DNA from: Pseudomonas hydrolytica
GTDB taxonomy: Bacteria; Pseudomonadota; Gammaproteobacteria; Pseudomonadales; Pseudomonadaceae
DNA length: 64,000 nucleotides
Reading direction: 5' to 3'
Assembly: GCF_021495345.1 (NCBI RefSeq)
Contig: NZ_CP099397.1
Location: forward strand, 4,402,001-4,466,000
Shown: positions 40,381 through 49,593 of the stretch, in pieces
Position numbering within the stretch: the first letter of the stretch is position 1
Layout: each line of letters starts with the position of its first letter
Position numbers and translations under genes: made by a program
The notes under the pieces: generated by a model
Seen by the model: only the letters and a program-made list of their open reading frames with translations
Databases searched by the model: none
What the model was told of the DNA's origin: nothing

Positions 40381-42789
40381 CTACGGCATGCCCGGCGACT
40401 GCGAGACGGCAGGCGGACGACAGAGCACCCAGTCGTGCAGCAGCACGCGCAGCTCTTCGAACTTCATCGGCTTGGCCAGGTAGTCGCTCATGCCGGCAGC
40501 CAGGCAGCGTTCGCGGTCGCCGCTGTGGCTATGGGCGGTGATCGCCAGCACCGGTACCTCGGCGCAACCGGGCAGCGCACGCAGGGCGCGGCAGGTGGCG
40601 AAGCCGTCCATGACCGGCATCTGGCAATCCAGCAACACGGCATCCACGGTCTCGCTGCGCAGCAGGTCCAGGGCTTCGGCGCCATTGTCGGCGGTGCGCA
40701 CCCGGTAACCGAGCTTGAGTAGCATGCCGCGCGTCACCAACTGGTTGATGGCGTTGTCCTCGACGATCAGCACTGTGCACTGCTGAGCCTGGCGCAGCGG
40801 CACCCGGCCGCTCGAGCGCGGGCGGGCGGTGCTGGCGGGCTGTTGCGGCGGCAGGGTCAGGGGCACGTCGAGGCGGAAGCGGCTGCCCACGCCCAGCTGC
40901 GATTCGTGGCTGAGGGCGCCGCCGAGCAGGTCGACCAGTTGCCGGCAGATCGCCAGGCCGATGCCGAGGCCACCGTATTTGCGCGTCATCGAACCGTCGA
41001 GCTGATGGAAACGCTGATACAGATCGCCCTCGCCGGGCTCGAAGCCTACGCCGGTGTCGCTGACCACCACGCTCAGCGGCAGGTTGTCGGCGTGGCTGCC
41101 GGCGCGACCGACCTGCAGCGTCACGCTGCCTTCGGCGGTGAACTTGATGGCGTTGTCCAGCAGATAGCCCAGCGCCTGGGCCAGCTTGGCAGCGTCGCCC
41201 TCGAGGGTGTCGGGCAGGCTGTCGTCCAGCTCCAGCACGAATGCCAGGCCCTTGTCGTCGGCACGCGCGGCGTACTGCGCGCGCAGGCCGTCGAACAGAC
41301 CACGCAGGCTGAACGTCTCGCGCCGCGGGTAGAGCTTGCCGGCCTGCAGCTCGGTCAGCGCCAGGATGTCGTTGACCATGCGCATCATGTCGCGCGCCGA
41401 GGCCGCGGCGGTTTTCTGATACTGCTCCAGCTCGACGTCCATCTTCACCGTCTGCATCAGCTCCAGCGAGCCGATCACGCCGTTCATCGGCGTGCGCAGT
41501 TCGTGGGTCACGGTGGCGAGGAACTCGTCCTTGAAGCGGTTGCTGTCGGCCAGCTCCTGGTTCAGCGCCTCCAGCTTGCGCCCGGCCTCCTGGAGGATGC
41601 GCGTGCGCTCCTCCTTCATGGCGTTGATGCGGTCGGCCAGAGCCAGCGACAGCAGGCCGACCTCCAGCGCCGAGCCGATCTGGCTGGCGTACATGGTGAG
41701 AAAGACATTGGGCAGATGGCCCAGCACCATCAGCGTGTTGACGATGCCGCCGGCCAGAAAGGCGGTCCAGGCAAAGATGAAGTAGCGCGCCACGCGCATG
41801 CCACGCAGCCAGGCGAGCACACCGGCGGCGAAGATCACCACGGTGAACAGCAGAGCGAGATAGGTGGCCAGACGCAGCGCGGTGGCGTAGCTGACGCTCA
41901 GCGCCAGGACCATCACCACGGCGCCGCAGGCCATCAGCAGCAGCAGCAGGCGGTCGACCCAGGGGCTGTGCTCGGCGGTGTGCAGGAAGCTGCGGGCGAA
42001 CTGACAGCCGAACAGGGCAGCCGAGCCGATCAGGAAGGGCGTGGCGGCATTGGCCCACCAGGGACTGTTGGGCCAGAAATACTCGATGCCGGCACCGTTG
42101 ACCGAAACCTGATACAGGCCGAACGAGGCGATGTAGAGGATGTAATACAGGTAGCTGGTGTCGCGTACGCTGAGGAAGATGAACAGGTTGTACACCAGCA
42201 TCACCAGCAGCACGCCATAGATGATGCCGAGCACGTAGATGCGCCCAGGCTGCTCTTCCAGATAGGCGTTGGGCGCCCACAGAGTCAGTGGCGCCTGGAT
42301 CGAGCCCTGGCTTTCCAGACGCAGGTAGATGCGCTTGCTCTGGCCTGGTTCGAGGTTCAGCTCGAACAGGTAGTTGTTCTGCCGGATCTGCCGCGTGTCA
42401 AATGGCAGGGCGTCGCCGGTGCGCTGCGCCAGCGCGAAGCTGCCGCGGTCGTCGGGCAGGTAGAGCTCCAGATGATCGAGCGGCGGGTAGGCCAGTTCCA
42501 GCAGCCAGTTGCGCGGGCCCTGCGCCTGTATGGGGCGGTATTCCAGATCCAGACGCAGCCAGAACACCGAGCGCGAGTAGCCGGCATTGAGCACCGGCTT
42601 GTCATGCAGACGGAAGCTGCCCTGCAGGGCTGGCGAGGCGACGTCGTCGATGCTGGCATCGCCGCGCACGTCCTCGAACACGTACATGCTCTGCCCCAGC
42701 GGCAAGGCGCGCATCTTTTCGTCGAAGGTAACGGCGCCCACGAGCGAGGAAAAAACGAGGCTCAAGAAGAGCAGGAGCAGCCGGTACAT
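40381..42789 (-). CDS. ladS: LadS-type hybrid sensor kinase (7TMR-DISM)
   Basis: This 802-residue hybrid kinase has a signal-anchor, a 7TMR-DISMED2 periplasmic domain (about 25-165, with SRSVFWLRLDLEYRP), seven membrane helices (about 180-390), a coiled-coil, HisKA with H429 in THELRTPMNG, HATPase_c (DNAIKF, DTGVGF, GLGIGL), and one receiver with D721 in LLDCQMP and K in YLAKP. This order, one receiver and length about 795 match P. aeruginosa LadS, which acts on the GacS/GacA-RsmY/Z network; RetS would have two receivers. The position next to the tetR-aidB pair also matches. Confidence 0.83.
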   Translation of the reverse strand: MYRLLLLFLSLVFSSLVGAVTFDEKMRALPLGQSMYVFEDVRGDASIDDVASPALQGSFRLHDKPVLNAGYSRSVFWLRLDLEYRPIQAQGPRNWLLELAYPPLDHLELYLPDDRGSFALAQRTGDALPFDTRQIRQNNYLFELNLEPGQSKRIYLRLESQGSIQAPLTLWAPNAYLEEQPGRIYVLGIIYGVLLVMLVYNLFIFLSVRDTSYLYYILYIASFGLYQVSVNGAGIEYFWPNSPWWANAATPFLIGSAALFGCQFARSFLHTAEHSPWVDRLLLLLMACGAVVMVLALSVSYATALRLATYLALLFTVVIFAAGVLAWLRGMRVARYFIFAWTAFLAGGIVNTLMVLGHLPNVFLTMYASQIGSALEVGLLSLALADRINAMKEERTRILQEAGRKLEALNQELADSNRFKDEFLATVTHELRTPMNGVIGSLELMQTVKMDVELEQYQKTAAASARDMMRMVNDILALTELQAGKLYPRRETFSLRGLFDGLRAQYAARADDKGLAFVLELDDSLPDTLEGDAAKLAQALGYLLDNAIKFTAEGSVTLQVGRAGSHADNLPLSVVVSDTGVGFEPGEGDLYQRFHQLDGSMTRKYGGLGIGLAICRQLVDLLGGALSHESQLGVGSRFRLDVPLTLPPQQPASTARPRSSGRVPLRQAQQCTVLIVEDNAINQLVTRGMLLKLGYRVRTADNGAEALDLLRSETVDAVLLDCQMPVMDGFATCRALRALPGCAEVPVLAITAHSHSGDRERCLAAGMSDYLAKPMKFEELRVLLHDWVLCRPPAVSQSPGMP

Positions 42790-42808
42790 ACGACTCCACT
42801 AAGCAGAC

Positions 42809-42942
42809 TGTTGAAAAGCGTTGCCGAGGCAGCCAGCGCAAGGAAAGACAGGCGTGAAAGACACATCTTACCGCCGTAAGTGCGCATTTCGATCGGGCCT
42901 GTCTTTGACGCAGCGGTGGCAACGCAGGTGGTCATTCAACAA
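42809..42942. repeat. MITE-like imperfect inverted-repeat element
   Basis: The left end TGTTGAAAAGCGTTGCC and the right end, read inverted, TGTTGAATGACCACCTGCGTTGCC share TGTTGA, GCGTTGCC and inner AAAGACAGG blocks, giving an element of about 134 bases with inverted ends. The centre contains a CTTACCGCCGTAAG palindrome. It fills the ladS-fhuD gap, has no gene, and looks like a mobile or formerly mobile non-coding element. Confidence 0.55.
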
Positions 42943-43027
42943 CCTGCCAAGCCTGTCGAACGACACCGGGGCCCCCATTTGCCCCATGCGATGTCGTCAC
43001 GCACGGCAGACTTATATTCGAATCGCA

Positions 43028-43918
43028 CTACTCTAGGGGCTGGCGTGGCGCTTTTCCAGCGTCGGACGGCAGTTTCAGCAGTGCTTGAGCCATGGCCTCG
43101 GCCAGGTACTGCAGGGAAAACACCCCGCCATAGGTCCAGGTCGAAGGCATCCCGGCAAAGCGCTGCTCACGCACGAAGGGCATCGCCTGCCACAACGGCG
43201 AGGCGAACAGCTGCGCCTCCTGGGCGAAGGGTTCGATATGCAGCACCGCGCCCCGGTCGATGCGCCCCAGGGCGGTGATCGGCACCTGGGTGATGCCCCA
43301 GGGGCTGGGTGCCAGCTGCATGGCCGGCTGCAGACCGAGCAAGGTCAGCGCGTGTTGCGGCATGGAGTTGGGTCCATTGATGAAGGCCGCCGTCGGCGAG
43401 GACAGACGGATCACCGTCACTGCCGGCAGCGCGCCATCGTAATGTGCCTGCAGCCGCTCACGCCAGCGCGCCAGCTCGGCGTCCATGGCCTGCAGGCGCT
43501 GCTCGGCCAATGCCTCGCGGCCCAGCGCGCGCGCCAGGTCGAGAAACGCCTCGCGCTGCGCCTGCAGATTGTCGTGCTGCTGGCTGAAGCCCTGGTACAC
43601 CTGCACCGGCGCGATACGCTCGAGCAGCGGGCGGATGTCCTCCAGCAAAGGGGGGATGACGATCAACTCGGGTTGCAGCTCGGCCAGCAGTTCGAGATTG
43701 GGCTCCAGGCGCGAGCCGGCCGAGGGCACGCCAGCGGGCAAGGTCGGCCGTACCACCCAGGTGCGATAGTCGCCGGCATCGGCAACGGTCAGCGGCGTCA
43801 CGTCGAGCATCAGCAGGTGTTCGGTGGCCTCCCAGCTCAGCGCCGCCACCCGCGGCGCGGTGTCAGCCCACACCGGCGCCAGCCAGAGCAGCAGCACGCC
43901 CAGCAGCCACCGCCTCAT
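43028..43918 (-). CDS. fhuD: Iron-siderophore ABC transporter periplasmic binding protein, FhuD type
   Basis: This 296-residue class III binding protein starts with a signal peptide (MRRWLLGVLLLWLAPVWA) and has the characteristic ELQPELIVIPPLLEDIRPLLERIAPV and TVIRLSSPTAAFINGPNSMPQHAL segments of the FhuD/FepB family. The ATG overlaps the fhuB stop as ATGA. It should deliver a hydroxamate-type ferric siderophore to FhuB; the exact ligand is unknown and no TonB receptor is in this window. Confidence 0.87.
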   Translation of the reverse strand: MRRWLLGVLLLWLAPVWADTAPRVAALSWEATEHLLMLDVTPLTVADAGDYRTWVVRPTLPAGVPSAGSRLEPNLELLAELQPELIVIPPLLEDIRPLLERIAPVQVYQGFSQQHDNLQAQREAFLDLARALGREALAEQRLQAMDAELARWRERLQAHYDGALPAVTVIRLSSPTAAFINGPNSMPQHALTLLGLQPAMQLAPSPWGITQVPITALGRIDRGAVLHIEPFAQEAQLFASPLWQAMPFVREQRFAGMPSTWTYGGVFSLQYLAEAMAQALLKLPSDAGKAPRQPLE

Positions 43919-45891
43919 GCCAGCCTCCCGCGAATCAGCAGCAACACGAAATAGCCGCCGCACAGCACCGAGGCGACGATGCCCACCGGAATCTGCAAGG
44001 GGAAGATCAGCGTGCGCCCGGCCCAGTCCGCCAGCAGCATCAGCAGCGCGCCCAGGGCGGCGGCGAGCGACAGCTGCGGCGCCACCCGACGCGCGCCGAG
44101 CGTCACCGCGATATGCGGCGCCAGCAGGCCTAGGAATGCCACCGGCCCGAGCAGGCTGGTAACCAGCGCACAGAGCAGCGCCACCAGCACCAGCAGCGCC
44201 AGGCGCAGTCGCGGCACGTCGAGGCCGCGGCTGGCGGCCACGCCATCGCCGATGCCGATCAAGGTCAGCGCGCGCTGGAACAGCAGCGCCAGCGCGCCGA
44301 GCAGCAGCACGCCCAGCGTCAGCCATAGCGCCTGCGCCGGCGTGGCGCGGTAGGTGGAGCCGGCCAGCCAGCCCAGCAGCGCGAACGAATCGCCCGTGCC
44401 CTTGGCCAGCACGAACTGCAAGGCGGCGTTGAGCAGCGCGCCGAGGGAAATGCCCAGCAGCGCCATCAGCGCCGGCGAATAATGGTGACGGCGGCCCAGC
44501 AGCATCAACAGCGCCAGAACGGCGAGACAGCCGACGAAGGCCGCCAGCGGCGCGACGGCACCGAGCAAGGCGCCACCGAACCAGGTCAGCGCCAGCATCA
44601 CCGCCAGCGTGGCGCCGGCCGACAGGCCGAGGATGTCCGGGCTAGCCAGGGGGTTGCGCAGCAGGCGCTGCAGCAGCAGACCGGAAATCGCCAACCCGGC
44701 GCCCGCCGAAGCGGCGGTGAGCACGCGCGGCCAGCGCAGCGACCAGACCAGCGCCGAAGGCCATTGCAGACGCCAGCCATCGAGGCCGCGCGCCAGGCAC
44801 AGGGCGAGCACCGGGGCCAGCACAGCCAGCAGCCCGAGCCACAAGGCGCCGCGCCAGCCAAAACGTTCGGCGCCGGCCGGCAAGCGCAGGCCGTGCGGAT
44901 CCTCTGCCGCCAGGTGCCGACGCGCCAGCCACAACAGCACCGGTGCGCCGATCAGCGCAGCCGCCGCGCCGCTGGGCACCAGCTGGCCGCTGAGCTGGTT
45001 GGCCAGCAGCGCCAGGGCATCGGTGGCCAGCAGCAGCAAGGCGCCGAGCAGCACGCTGTAACTCAGCTCGTCGCGTGCCGTGCGGGCGCCCAGCATCTTC
45101 GCCAGATTGGGCGTGAGCAGGCCGATGAAGCCGATCAGGCCAACCGCGGTGATCGACACCGCGCACAGCCACAGCGCCGCCAGAAACAGCACCAGCATCA
45201 CCGGCCACAGCGCCAGGCCGCGGCCCTGAGCGGCGTCGCTACCCAGCTGCAGCAGGCTCAACGGCCGCGGCGCGAGGATCAGCAGCGGCACGGCCAGCAG
45301 CAGCTTGGGCCACAGCCACTGCACCCAGTGCCAGTCGATCTGCGCCAGGTCCCCCGCGCCCCAGACGAACAAGCCCTGGGTGTACTGGTTGTTGATCAGC
45401 ACCAACCCGGCAGCCAGCGCGCCGAGCAGCAGGTTCATGGCCATGCCGCCGAGCACCAGCGGCAGGCCGCCGATGCCGCTGCGCCCGGCGATCAGCAGTA
45501 CCAGGCCGACCGCCAGCAGCGCTCCGCCGAGCGCCGCCCACTGACCATGGCTGGCGGCGAAGGCCGGCATCAGCAAGGTGGCCAGGACCAGGCCGAGCCA
45601 GGCCCCGGACGAGGCGCCAATGGTCATGGGGGAAACCAGGCGATTCTGCGTGATCTGCTGCAACAGGCTGCCGGACAGCCCCAGTGCAGCGCCCACCAGC
45701 AAGGCCATGCTCAGTCGCGGCAACGCCGACAGCTGCAGTTGCAGGCGCTCGAAACTCTGCTCCGCAGCGCCGAGCATGGTCCCGAGTTCGAACGGGTCGA
45801 GGTCGGCCGCCAGCCACAGGTGCAGCAGCGCCAGGGGCAGCAACGCAAGCAGCGTCAGGACATGGCGTGACGGCGCCGAAACTGCCGCCAT
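43915..45891 (-). CDS. fhuB: Iron-siderophore ABC permease, duplicated FecCD domains (FhuB type)
   Basis: This 658-residue permease contains two FecCD halves of about ten membrane helices each, as in E. coli FhuB (660 residues). Conserved RNPLASPDILGLSAGA in one half and QNRLVSPMTIGASSGAW in the other mark the two copies, with GxxFxxLLxPxxA-type loops (FIGLLTPNLAKML, FLGLLAPHIAVTLG). One protein therefore replaces the usual permease dimer. Spacing to fhuC is 2 bases and it overlaps fhuD by 4. Confidence 0.92.
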   Translation of the reverse strand: MAAVSAPSRHVLTLLALLPLALLHLWLAADLDPFELGTMLGAAEQSFERLQLQLSALPRLSMALLVGAALGLSGSLLQQITQNRLVSPMTIGASSGAWLGLVLATLLMPAFAASHGQWAALGGALLAVGLVLLIAGRSGIGGLPLVLGGMAMNLLLGALAAGLVLINNQYTQGLFVWGAGDLAQIDWHWVQWLWPKLLLAVPLLILAPRPLSLLQLGSDAAQGRGLALWPVMLVLFLAALWLCAVSITAVGLIGFIGLLTPNLAKMLGARTARDELSYSVLLGALLLLATDALALLANQLSGQLVPSGAAAALIGAPVLLWLARRHLAAEDPHGLRLPAGAERFGWRGALWLGLLAVLAPVLALCLARGLDGWRLQWPSALVWSLRWPRVLTAASAGAGLAISGLLLQRLLRNPLASPDILGLSAGATLAVMLALTWFGGALLGAVAPLAAFVGCLAVLALLMLLGRRHHYSPALMALLGISLGALLNAALQFVLAKGTGDSFALLGWLAGSTYRATPAQALWLTLGVLLLGALALLFQRALTLIGIGDGVAASRGLDVPRLRLALLVLVALLCALVTSLLGPVAFLGLLAPHIAVTLGARRVAPQLSLAAALGALLMLLADWAGRTLIFPLQIPVGIVASVLCGGYFVLLLIRGRLA

Positions 45892-45893
45892 GC

Positions 45894-46661
45894 TCAGGCC
45901 ACCACGGCGATCTTGCGCGCGCTGCCGGGCTGCTCGATCAGCTGGATGTCGATGTCGTAAAGCTGGCTGAGCAGCGGCCCGCTGAGCAGTTCGTCCGGGC
46001 TGCCATCGAAGAAGATGCGCCCCTGCTTGAGGGCAATCACCCGGTCGGCATGTCGCGCGGTGAGGTTGATGTCATGCAGGATGGCAACGATACCGCGCCC
46101 GCTGTCGCGGTTGAGCTGGCGCAGCAGGCCCATCAGCTCGTACTGGTGCGCCAGATCCAGCGCCGAGGTCGGCTCGTCGAGCAGCAGCAGCGGCGATTGC
46201 TGGGCCAGCAGCATGGCGATCCAGGCGCGCTGACGCTCGCCGCCGGACAGGCTGTCGGCCAGATGATCGGCGTAATGGGCTACATCGGTCTGCGCCAGCG
46301 CCTGATCGACGGCGGCGTGGTCGTCGGCACGCCAGCGACCAAGCAGCCCGCGCCAGGGAAAACGCCCCAGACGCACCAGCTCACGCACGGTCAGGCCGGC
46401 CACGTCGGGCAGATGCTGCGGCAGAAAGGCCACGCGGCGGGCGAAGTCACGCGCGGAGAAGCGCGCCAGCGGCTGCTCGTCCAGCGCCAGCGTGCCGCGC
46501 GTCGGCTGCAGCTGCCGCGCCAGCAGGTTCATCAGGGTCGACTTGCCCGAGCCGTTGTGGCCGAGGATCACGGTGAAGCGATCGCCCTGCAGCTGCAGCT
46601 CGTCCAGCGCCAGCGTCACCCGCTCGCCGCGGCGCACTTCGATATCGCGCAGCGTCAGCAT
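45894..46661 (-). CDS. fhuC: Iron-siderophore ABC transporter ATPase (FhuC type)
   Basis: This 255-residue ATPase has Walker A GHNGSGKST (residues 34-42), Q loop in FLPQHLPD, signature LSGGERQRAWIAMLLAQ, Walker B LLLLDEPTSALD and switch HDIN. LNLTARHADRVIALKQG-type features place it in the iron-siderophore/B12 group. It overlaps the upstream fhuF-like gene by 7 bases. Confidence 0.92.
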   Translation of the reverse strand: MLTLRDIEVRRGERVTLALDELQLQGDRFTVILGHNGSGKSTLMNLLARQLQPTRGTLALDEQPLARFSARDFARRVAFLPQHLPDVAGLTVRELVRLGRFPWRGLLGRWRADDHAAVDQALAQTDVAHYADHLADSLSGGERQRAWIAMLLAQQSPLLLLDEPTSALDLAHQYELMGLLRQLNRDSGRGIVAILHDINLTARHADRVIALKQGRIFFDGSPDELLSGPLLSQLYDIDIQLIEQPGSARKIAVVA

Positions 46662-47401
46662 GCCAGGGCCAGCTCCTCGCGCAGGCGCAGCAGGCGCTCG
46701 TCACGCCGCAGCTTCGGGCAGGTGCTGCACAGCTCGCCGTCGCCGCGGCGAAAGTGCTGACAGCAGGCCTTGCGCTCCAGGGTCAGGCAGTCGCGACCAT
46801 CGTCCAGCCGCACTTCGAGCAGCTCACTGGCGCCGCGCAGGCCCAACGCGTCCAGCCAGTGCGCGGCCAGGGTGCGCAGCTGCTGGTTGCCCAGGTTCTG
46901 TTGACGCTGCACCAGCAGCAGGGCTGCCAGCACGTAGTCGGCCGCCAGGCGCTGGGCCAGCTTGCCGTGAATGTTCTGCACCTGGCAGAACTCGGCGTGC
47001 TGGCGCCGCAGCCAATCGTCCAGCTGGCGCGCGGCCAGGCCGATCAGCTGGTCTTGCGCCGCCTGTTGCACGGAGTGCTCGGCCAGGCAGAAACCCGATA
47101 CCACACCGCCCTCAACGCACTGCCCGAGGCTCGACAGGCAGGGCGCACGCTGCGCCAGGTGCACGCCGAGCAGTGTCAGGTAGATGGGTTGCCAGACCAG
47201 ATAGGTCCAGCTGCGCACCGTCCAGTAATGCGGCCCGGCCTCGGGATGCGCCTGACGCCAGTGCTGATAGAGCGTGGCGATACGCTGGGCATTGCCCTCG
47301 CTGCCGCACACCAGCAGGTCAGCGCCGGCTGCACCGATCCGTCCCTGCAGCCCGGGCAGGCTGCGGGAAATGACATCGAGCAGATGGTGGAGGTCTTGCA
47401 T
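46655..47401 (-). CDS. fhuF: Siderophore ferric-iron reductase, FhuF type
   Basis: This 248-residue protein is a FhuF-like iron reductase. Its C-terminus has the cluster motif CC-x10-C-x2-C (C213, C214, C225, C228), which in FhuF binds a 2Fe-2S cluster that reduces iron from hydroxamate siderophores after import. The N-terminal part contains WTVRSWTYLVWQPIYLTLLGVH, typical of the family. It is the first gene of the fhuF-fhuC-fhuB-fhuD order; a Fur-like box lies 62 bases upstream. Confidence 0.87.
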   Translation of the reverse strand: MQDLHHLLDVISRSLPGLQGRIGAAGADLLVCGSEGNAQRIATLYQHWRQAHPEAGPHYWTVRSWTYLVWQPIYLTLLGVHLAQRAPCLSSLGQCVEGGVVSGFCLAEHSVQQAAQDQLIGLAARQLDDWLRRQHAEFCQVQNIHGKLAQRLAADYVLAALLLVQRQQNLGNQQLRTLAAHWLDALGLRGASELLEVRLDDGRDCLTLERKACCQHFRRGDGELCSTCPKLRRDERLLRLREELALAC

Positions 47402-47462
47402 CGCGGCGAACCCGGACGACGGCGGCAGTGCGGAGGGCGAATTTAATCACCGAAACGCATCT

Positions 47463-47481
47463 GCATCAAATTATCATTCGC
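47463..47481 (-). promoter_or_regulatory. Probable Fur box upstream of the fhuF-C-B-D operon
   Basis: Read on the minus strand GCGAATGATAATTTGATGC matches 11 of 19 positions of the Fur consensus, with the core AATGATAAT intact. It sits in the 90-base gap between the MFS gene end and the fhuF start, correctly placed to repress the operon when iron is plentiful. Confidence 0.7.
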
Positions 47482-47491
47482 CATTCAAGAC

Positions 47492-48652
47492 TCAGGCCGT
47501 GCGCGGTTTGCGCACCAGTAGCGGGAACAGCGCGGCCGTCGCCAGCAGGCCGGCAGCGCCGACCCAGAACGGCATGGCCTGGCCGTAATGACTGACCAGC
47601 AGGCCCGCGCCGTAGGCCGAGCCCATGTTGCCCAGGCACTGGAAGATATTGATCTTGCTGAAGTCCACTGCGTAGTGCTCAGGCGAACTGAGCTCGAACA
47701 GCAGCGCGTCGAGACGCACGGTGACCTGATACAGCGCCCAGCCGAACAGCACGCGGCCAAGCAGGATCAGCCACTGATCGCCGAAGCCCTGGATGAAGGT
47801 GGCCGCCGCGCCCAGCAGCAATCCGGCGAGAATGCCGTCACGGGTGTTGCCCTGCCTGGTCGCGCGGCGCCCCCACCACAGCGCCACCACGGCCACCGCG
47901 CCGGGCAGCGCATAGACGAAGCCGGCGGCCATCTCGCTGTTCCAGTGCGCCACCTGCTGCCAGTACACCGCGAAGAACGGCCGCGTCACGTAACCGACGA
48001 AGTAGAACAGCAGCATTACCAGGCACAGGCGGTAGATGGCCGGCAGGCTGCGCGCCTCGTTCTTCACCGGCGCCTCGTCGCTGGCCGGCTGCTCACCCGG
48101 CGCCGGCAGGTAGCCGCGCACCAGATGCATGCAGATGGCCATCTGGATGAAGTCGCCGGCGGCCATCACCAGGAACACGTCGCCGATGTTCATCACCTGC
48201 AGGATCAGCCCGCCCAGCGCGGCGCCGAGAATGGCGCCGAAGTGCACCACCACCGACAGCGTGCCGATGGTCTGGGTGTGGTTGTCCTGCTGCTGCAGGC
48301 TCATCACGTAGGGATACATCAGCAGGTAGCTGCCCTTGAACACCACCATCAGCAGCGACACCACCCAGAACAGCGGCAGCGAATCGATGAAATAGCAGGC
48401 AGCGGTGAGGCTACCGGCCATCAGCTGCGCGCTGATCAGGATGCGCACCGGGTGCACGCGCTTGGCCAGACGCGCCCAGAGCGGGAACACCGCCATCACC
48501 ACGAAGCTGACCACCGCCAGATACAGGCCGACGTGCTGCTCCGGCGGATTGTCGAAGCGCTCGGCGAAGTACTGCGGATAGAAGGGAATGATCAGGTTGT
48601 CGGTGATCACCGCCAGAGCGGTCATCATGATCAGGCAGGTACGCAGCGTCAT
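47492..48652 (-). CDS. Major facilitator superfamily transporter
   Basis: This 386-residue protein has about 12 membrane helices and an MFS A-motif-like loop (FPLWARLAKRVHPVRIL), with FKGSYLLMYPYVMSLQQ in the middle. It lies directly upstream of the iron-uptake operon, on the same strand, so a link to siderophore movement (export or import) is possible but not shown. The ATG at 48652 has no clear ribosome binding site; the frame extends upstream through a divergent promoter region and that extension is rejected. Confidence 0.82.
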   Translation of the reverse strand: MTLRTCLIMMTALAVITDNLIIPFYPQYFAERFDNPPEQHVGLYLAVVSFVVMAVFPLWARLAKRVHPVRILISAQLMAGSLTAACYFIDSLPLFWVVSLLMVVFKGSYLLMYPYVMSLQQQDNHTQTIGTLSVVVHFGAILGAALGGLILQVMNIGDVFLVMAAGDFIQMAICMHLVRGYLPAPGEQPASDEAPVKNEARSLPAIYRLCLVMLLFYFVGYVTRPFFAVYWQQVAHWNSEMAAGFVYALPGAVAVVALWWGRRATRQGNTRDGILAGLLLGAAATFIQGFGDQWLILLGRVLFGWALYQVTVRLDALLFELSSPEHYAVDFSKINIFQCLGNMGSAYGAGLLVSHYGQAMPFWVGAAGLLATAALFPLLVRKPRTA

Positions 48653-48795
48653 CGGAGGCAGTCGGGCAAGGCGGCAGGGCCGCGCATGATGCCATCGACA
48701 AGCCCGCAAATGCCAATACGGACGAGAATCAGAACGGCTAGCAGCCTGCATGACATGCAGCGGCCGACAGGCGGTTAGTGATAAGCTCGCGCACC

Positions 48796-49593
48796 ATGAA
48801 AACGCCAAACTCCCGCCCCGTAGTGCTGTGCATGTCCGGTCACGACCCCAGCGGTGGTGCCGGCCTGCAGGCCGATATCGAAGCCCTGCTGGCGCAGGGC
48901 TGTCACGCCGCCCCGACGGTAACCGCGCTGACCGTGCAGGACACCGTCAACGTCTCCGACTTCCGCGTGCTCGACCGCGACTGGGTGCTGGCCCAGGCCC
49001 GCGCCGTGATCGCCGACATGCCGGTGGCCGCCGTCAAGCTGGGCATGCTCGGCTCGGTGGAGATGGTCGAGACCGTGCTCGAGGTGATGAGCCAGCTGCC
49101 GGGCGTACCGCTGGTCTGCGACCCGGTACTGCGCGCCGGTGGCGGCGGCTCGCTGGGCAAGGACGACGTCGGCTATGCCATGCGCGAGCGCCTGTTCGCC
49201 GTGTCCACCATCGCCACGCCGAACCTGCCGGAAGCGCGCATCCTCGCCGAACTGCCGCAAGGCAGCGCCGACGAGTGCGCCGAGAAGCTGCTGCCTTTTA
49301 TAGAACACCTGCTGATCACCGGCGGCCACGGTGACGAAGCCGAAGTGCACAACCGCCTGTACTGCCGTGACGGCAGCCGCCACACCTTCACCTGCGCGCG
49401 CCTGCCCGGCAGCTACCACGGCTCCGGCTGCACCTTGGCCAGCACCCTGGCCGGTCGCCTGGCCCTGGGCGAGGAACTGGTCAGCGCCGTGAAAAGTGCC
49501 TTGGACTACACCTGGCGCACCCTGCGCGACGCCGAGCAACCCGGCCACGGCCAGTACGTGCCGCGCCGTCTGCCGCTGGACTTCGCCCAATGA
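48796..49593 (+). CDS. thiD: Hydroxymethylpyrimidine/phosphomethylpyrimidine kinase
   Basis: ThiD phosphorylates HMP and HMP-P for thiamine synthesis. The 265-residue ribokinase-fold protein starts [22 protein letters not shown] and has [22 protein letters not shown] and the anion-hole/catalytic motif [16 protein letters not shown]. Its stop overlaps the thiE start as ATGA. The ATG at 48796 fits the family N-terminus. The gene is divergent from the MFS gene. Confidence 0.94.
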   Translation: MKTPNSRPVVLCMSGHDPSGGAGLQADIEALLAQGCHAAPTVTALTVQDTVNVSDFRVLDRDWVLAQARAVIADMPVAAVKLGMLGSVEMVETVLEVMSQLPGVPLVCDPVLRAGGGGSLGKDDVGYAMRERLFAVSTIATPNLPEARILAELPQGSADECAEKLLPFIEHLLITGGHGDEAEVHNRLYCRDGSRHTFTCARLPGSYHGSGCTLASTLAGRLALGEELVSAVKSALDYTWRTLRDAEQPGHGQYVPRRLPLDFAQ

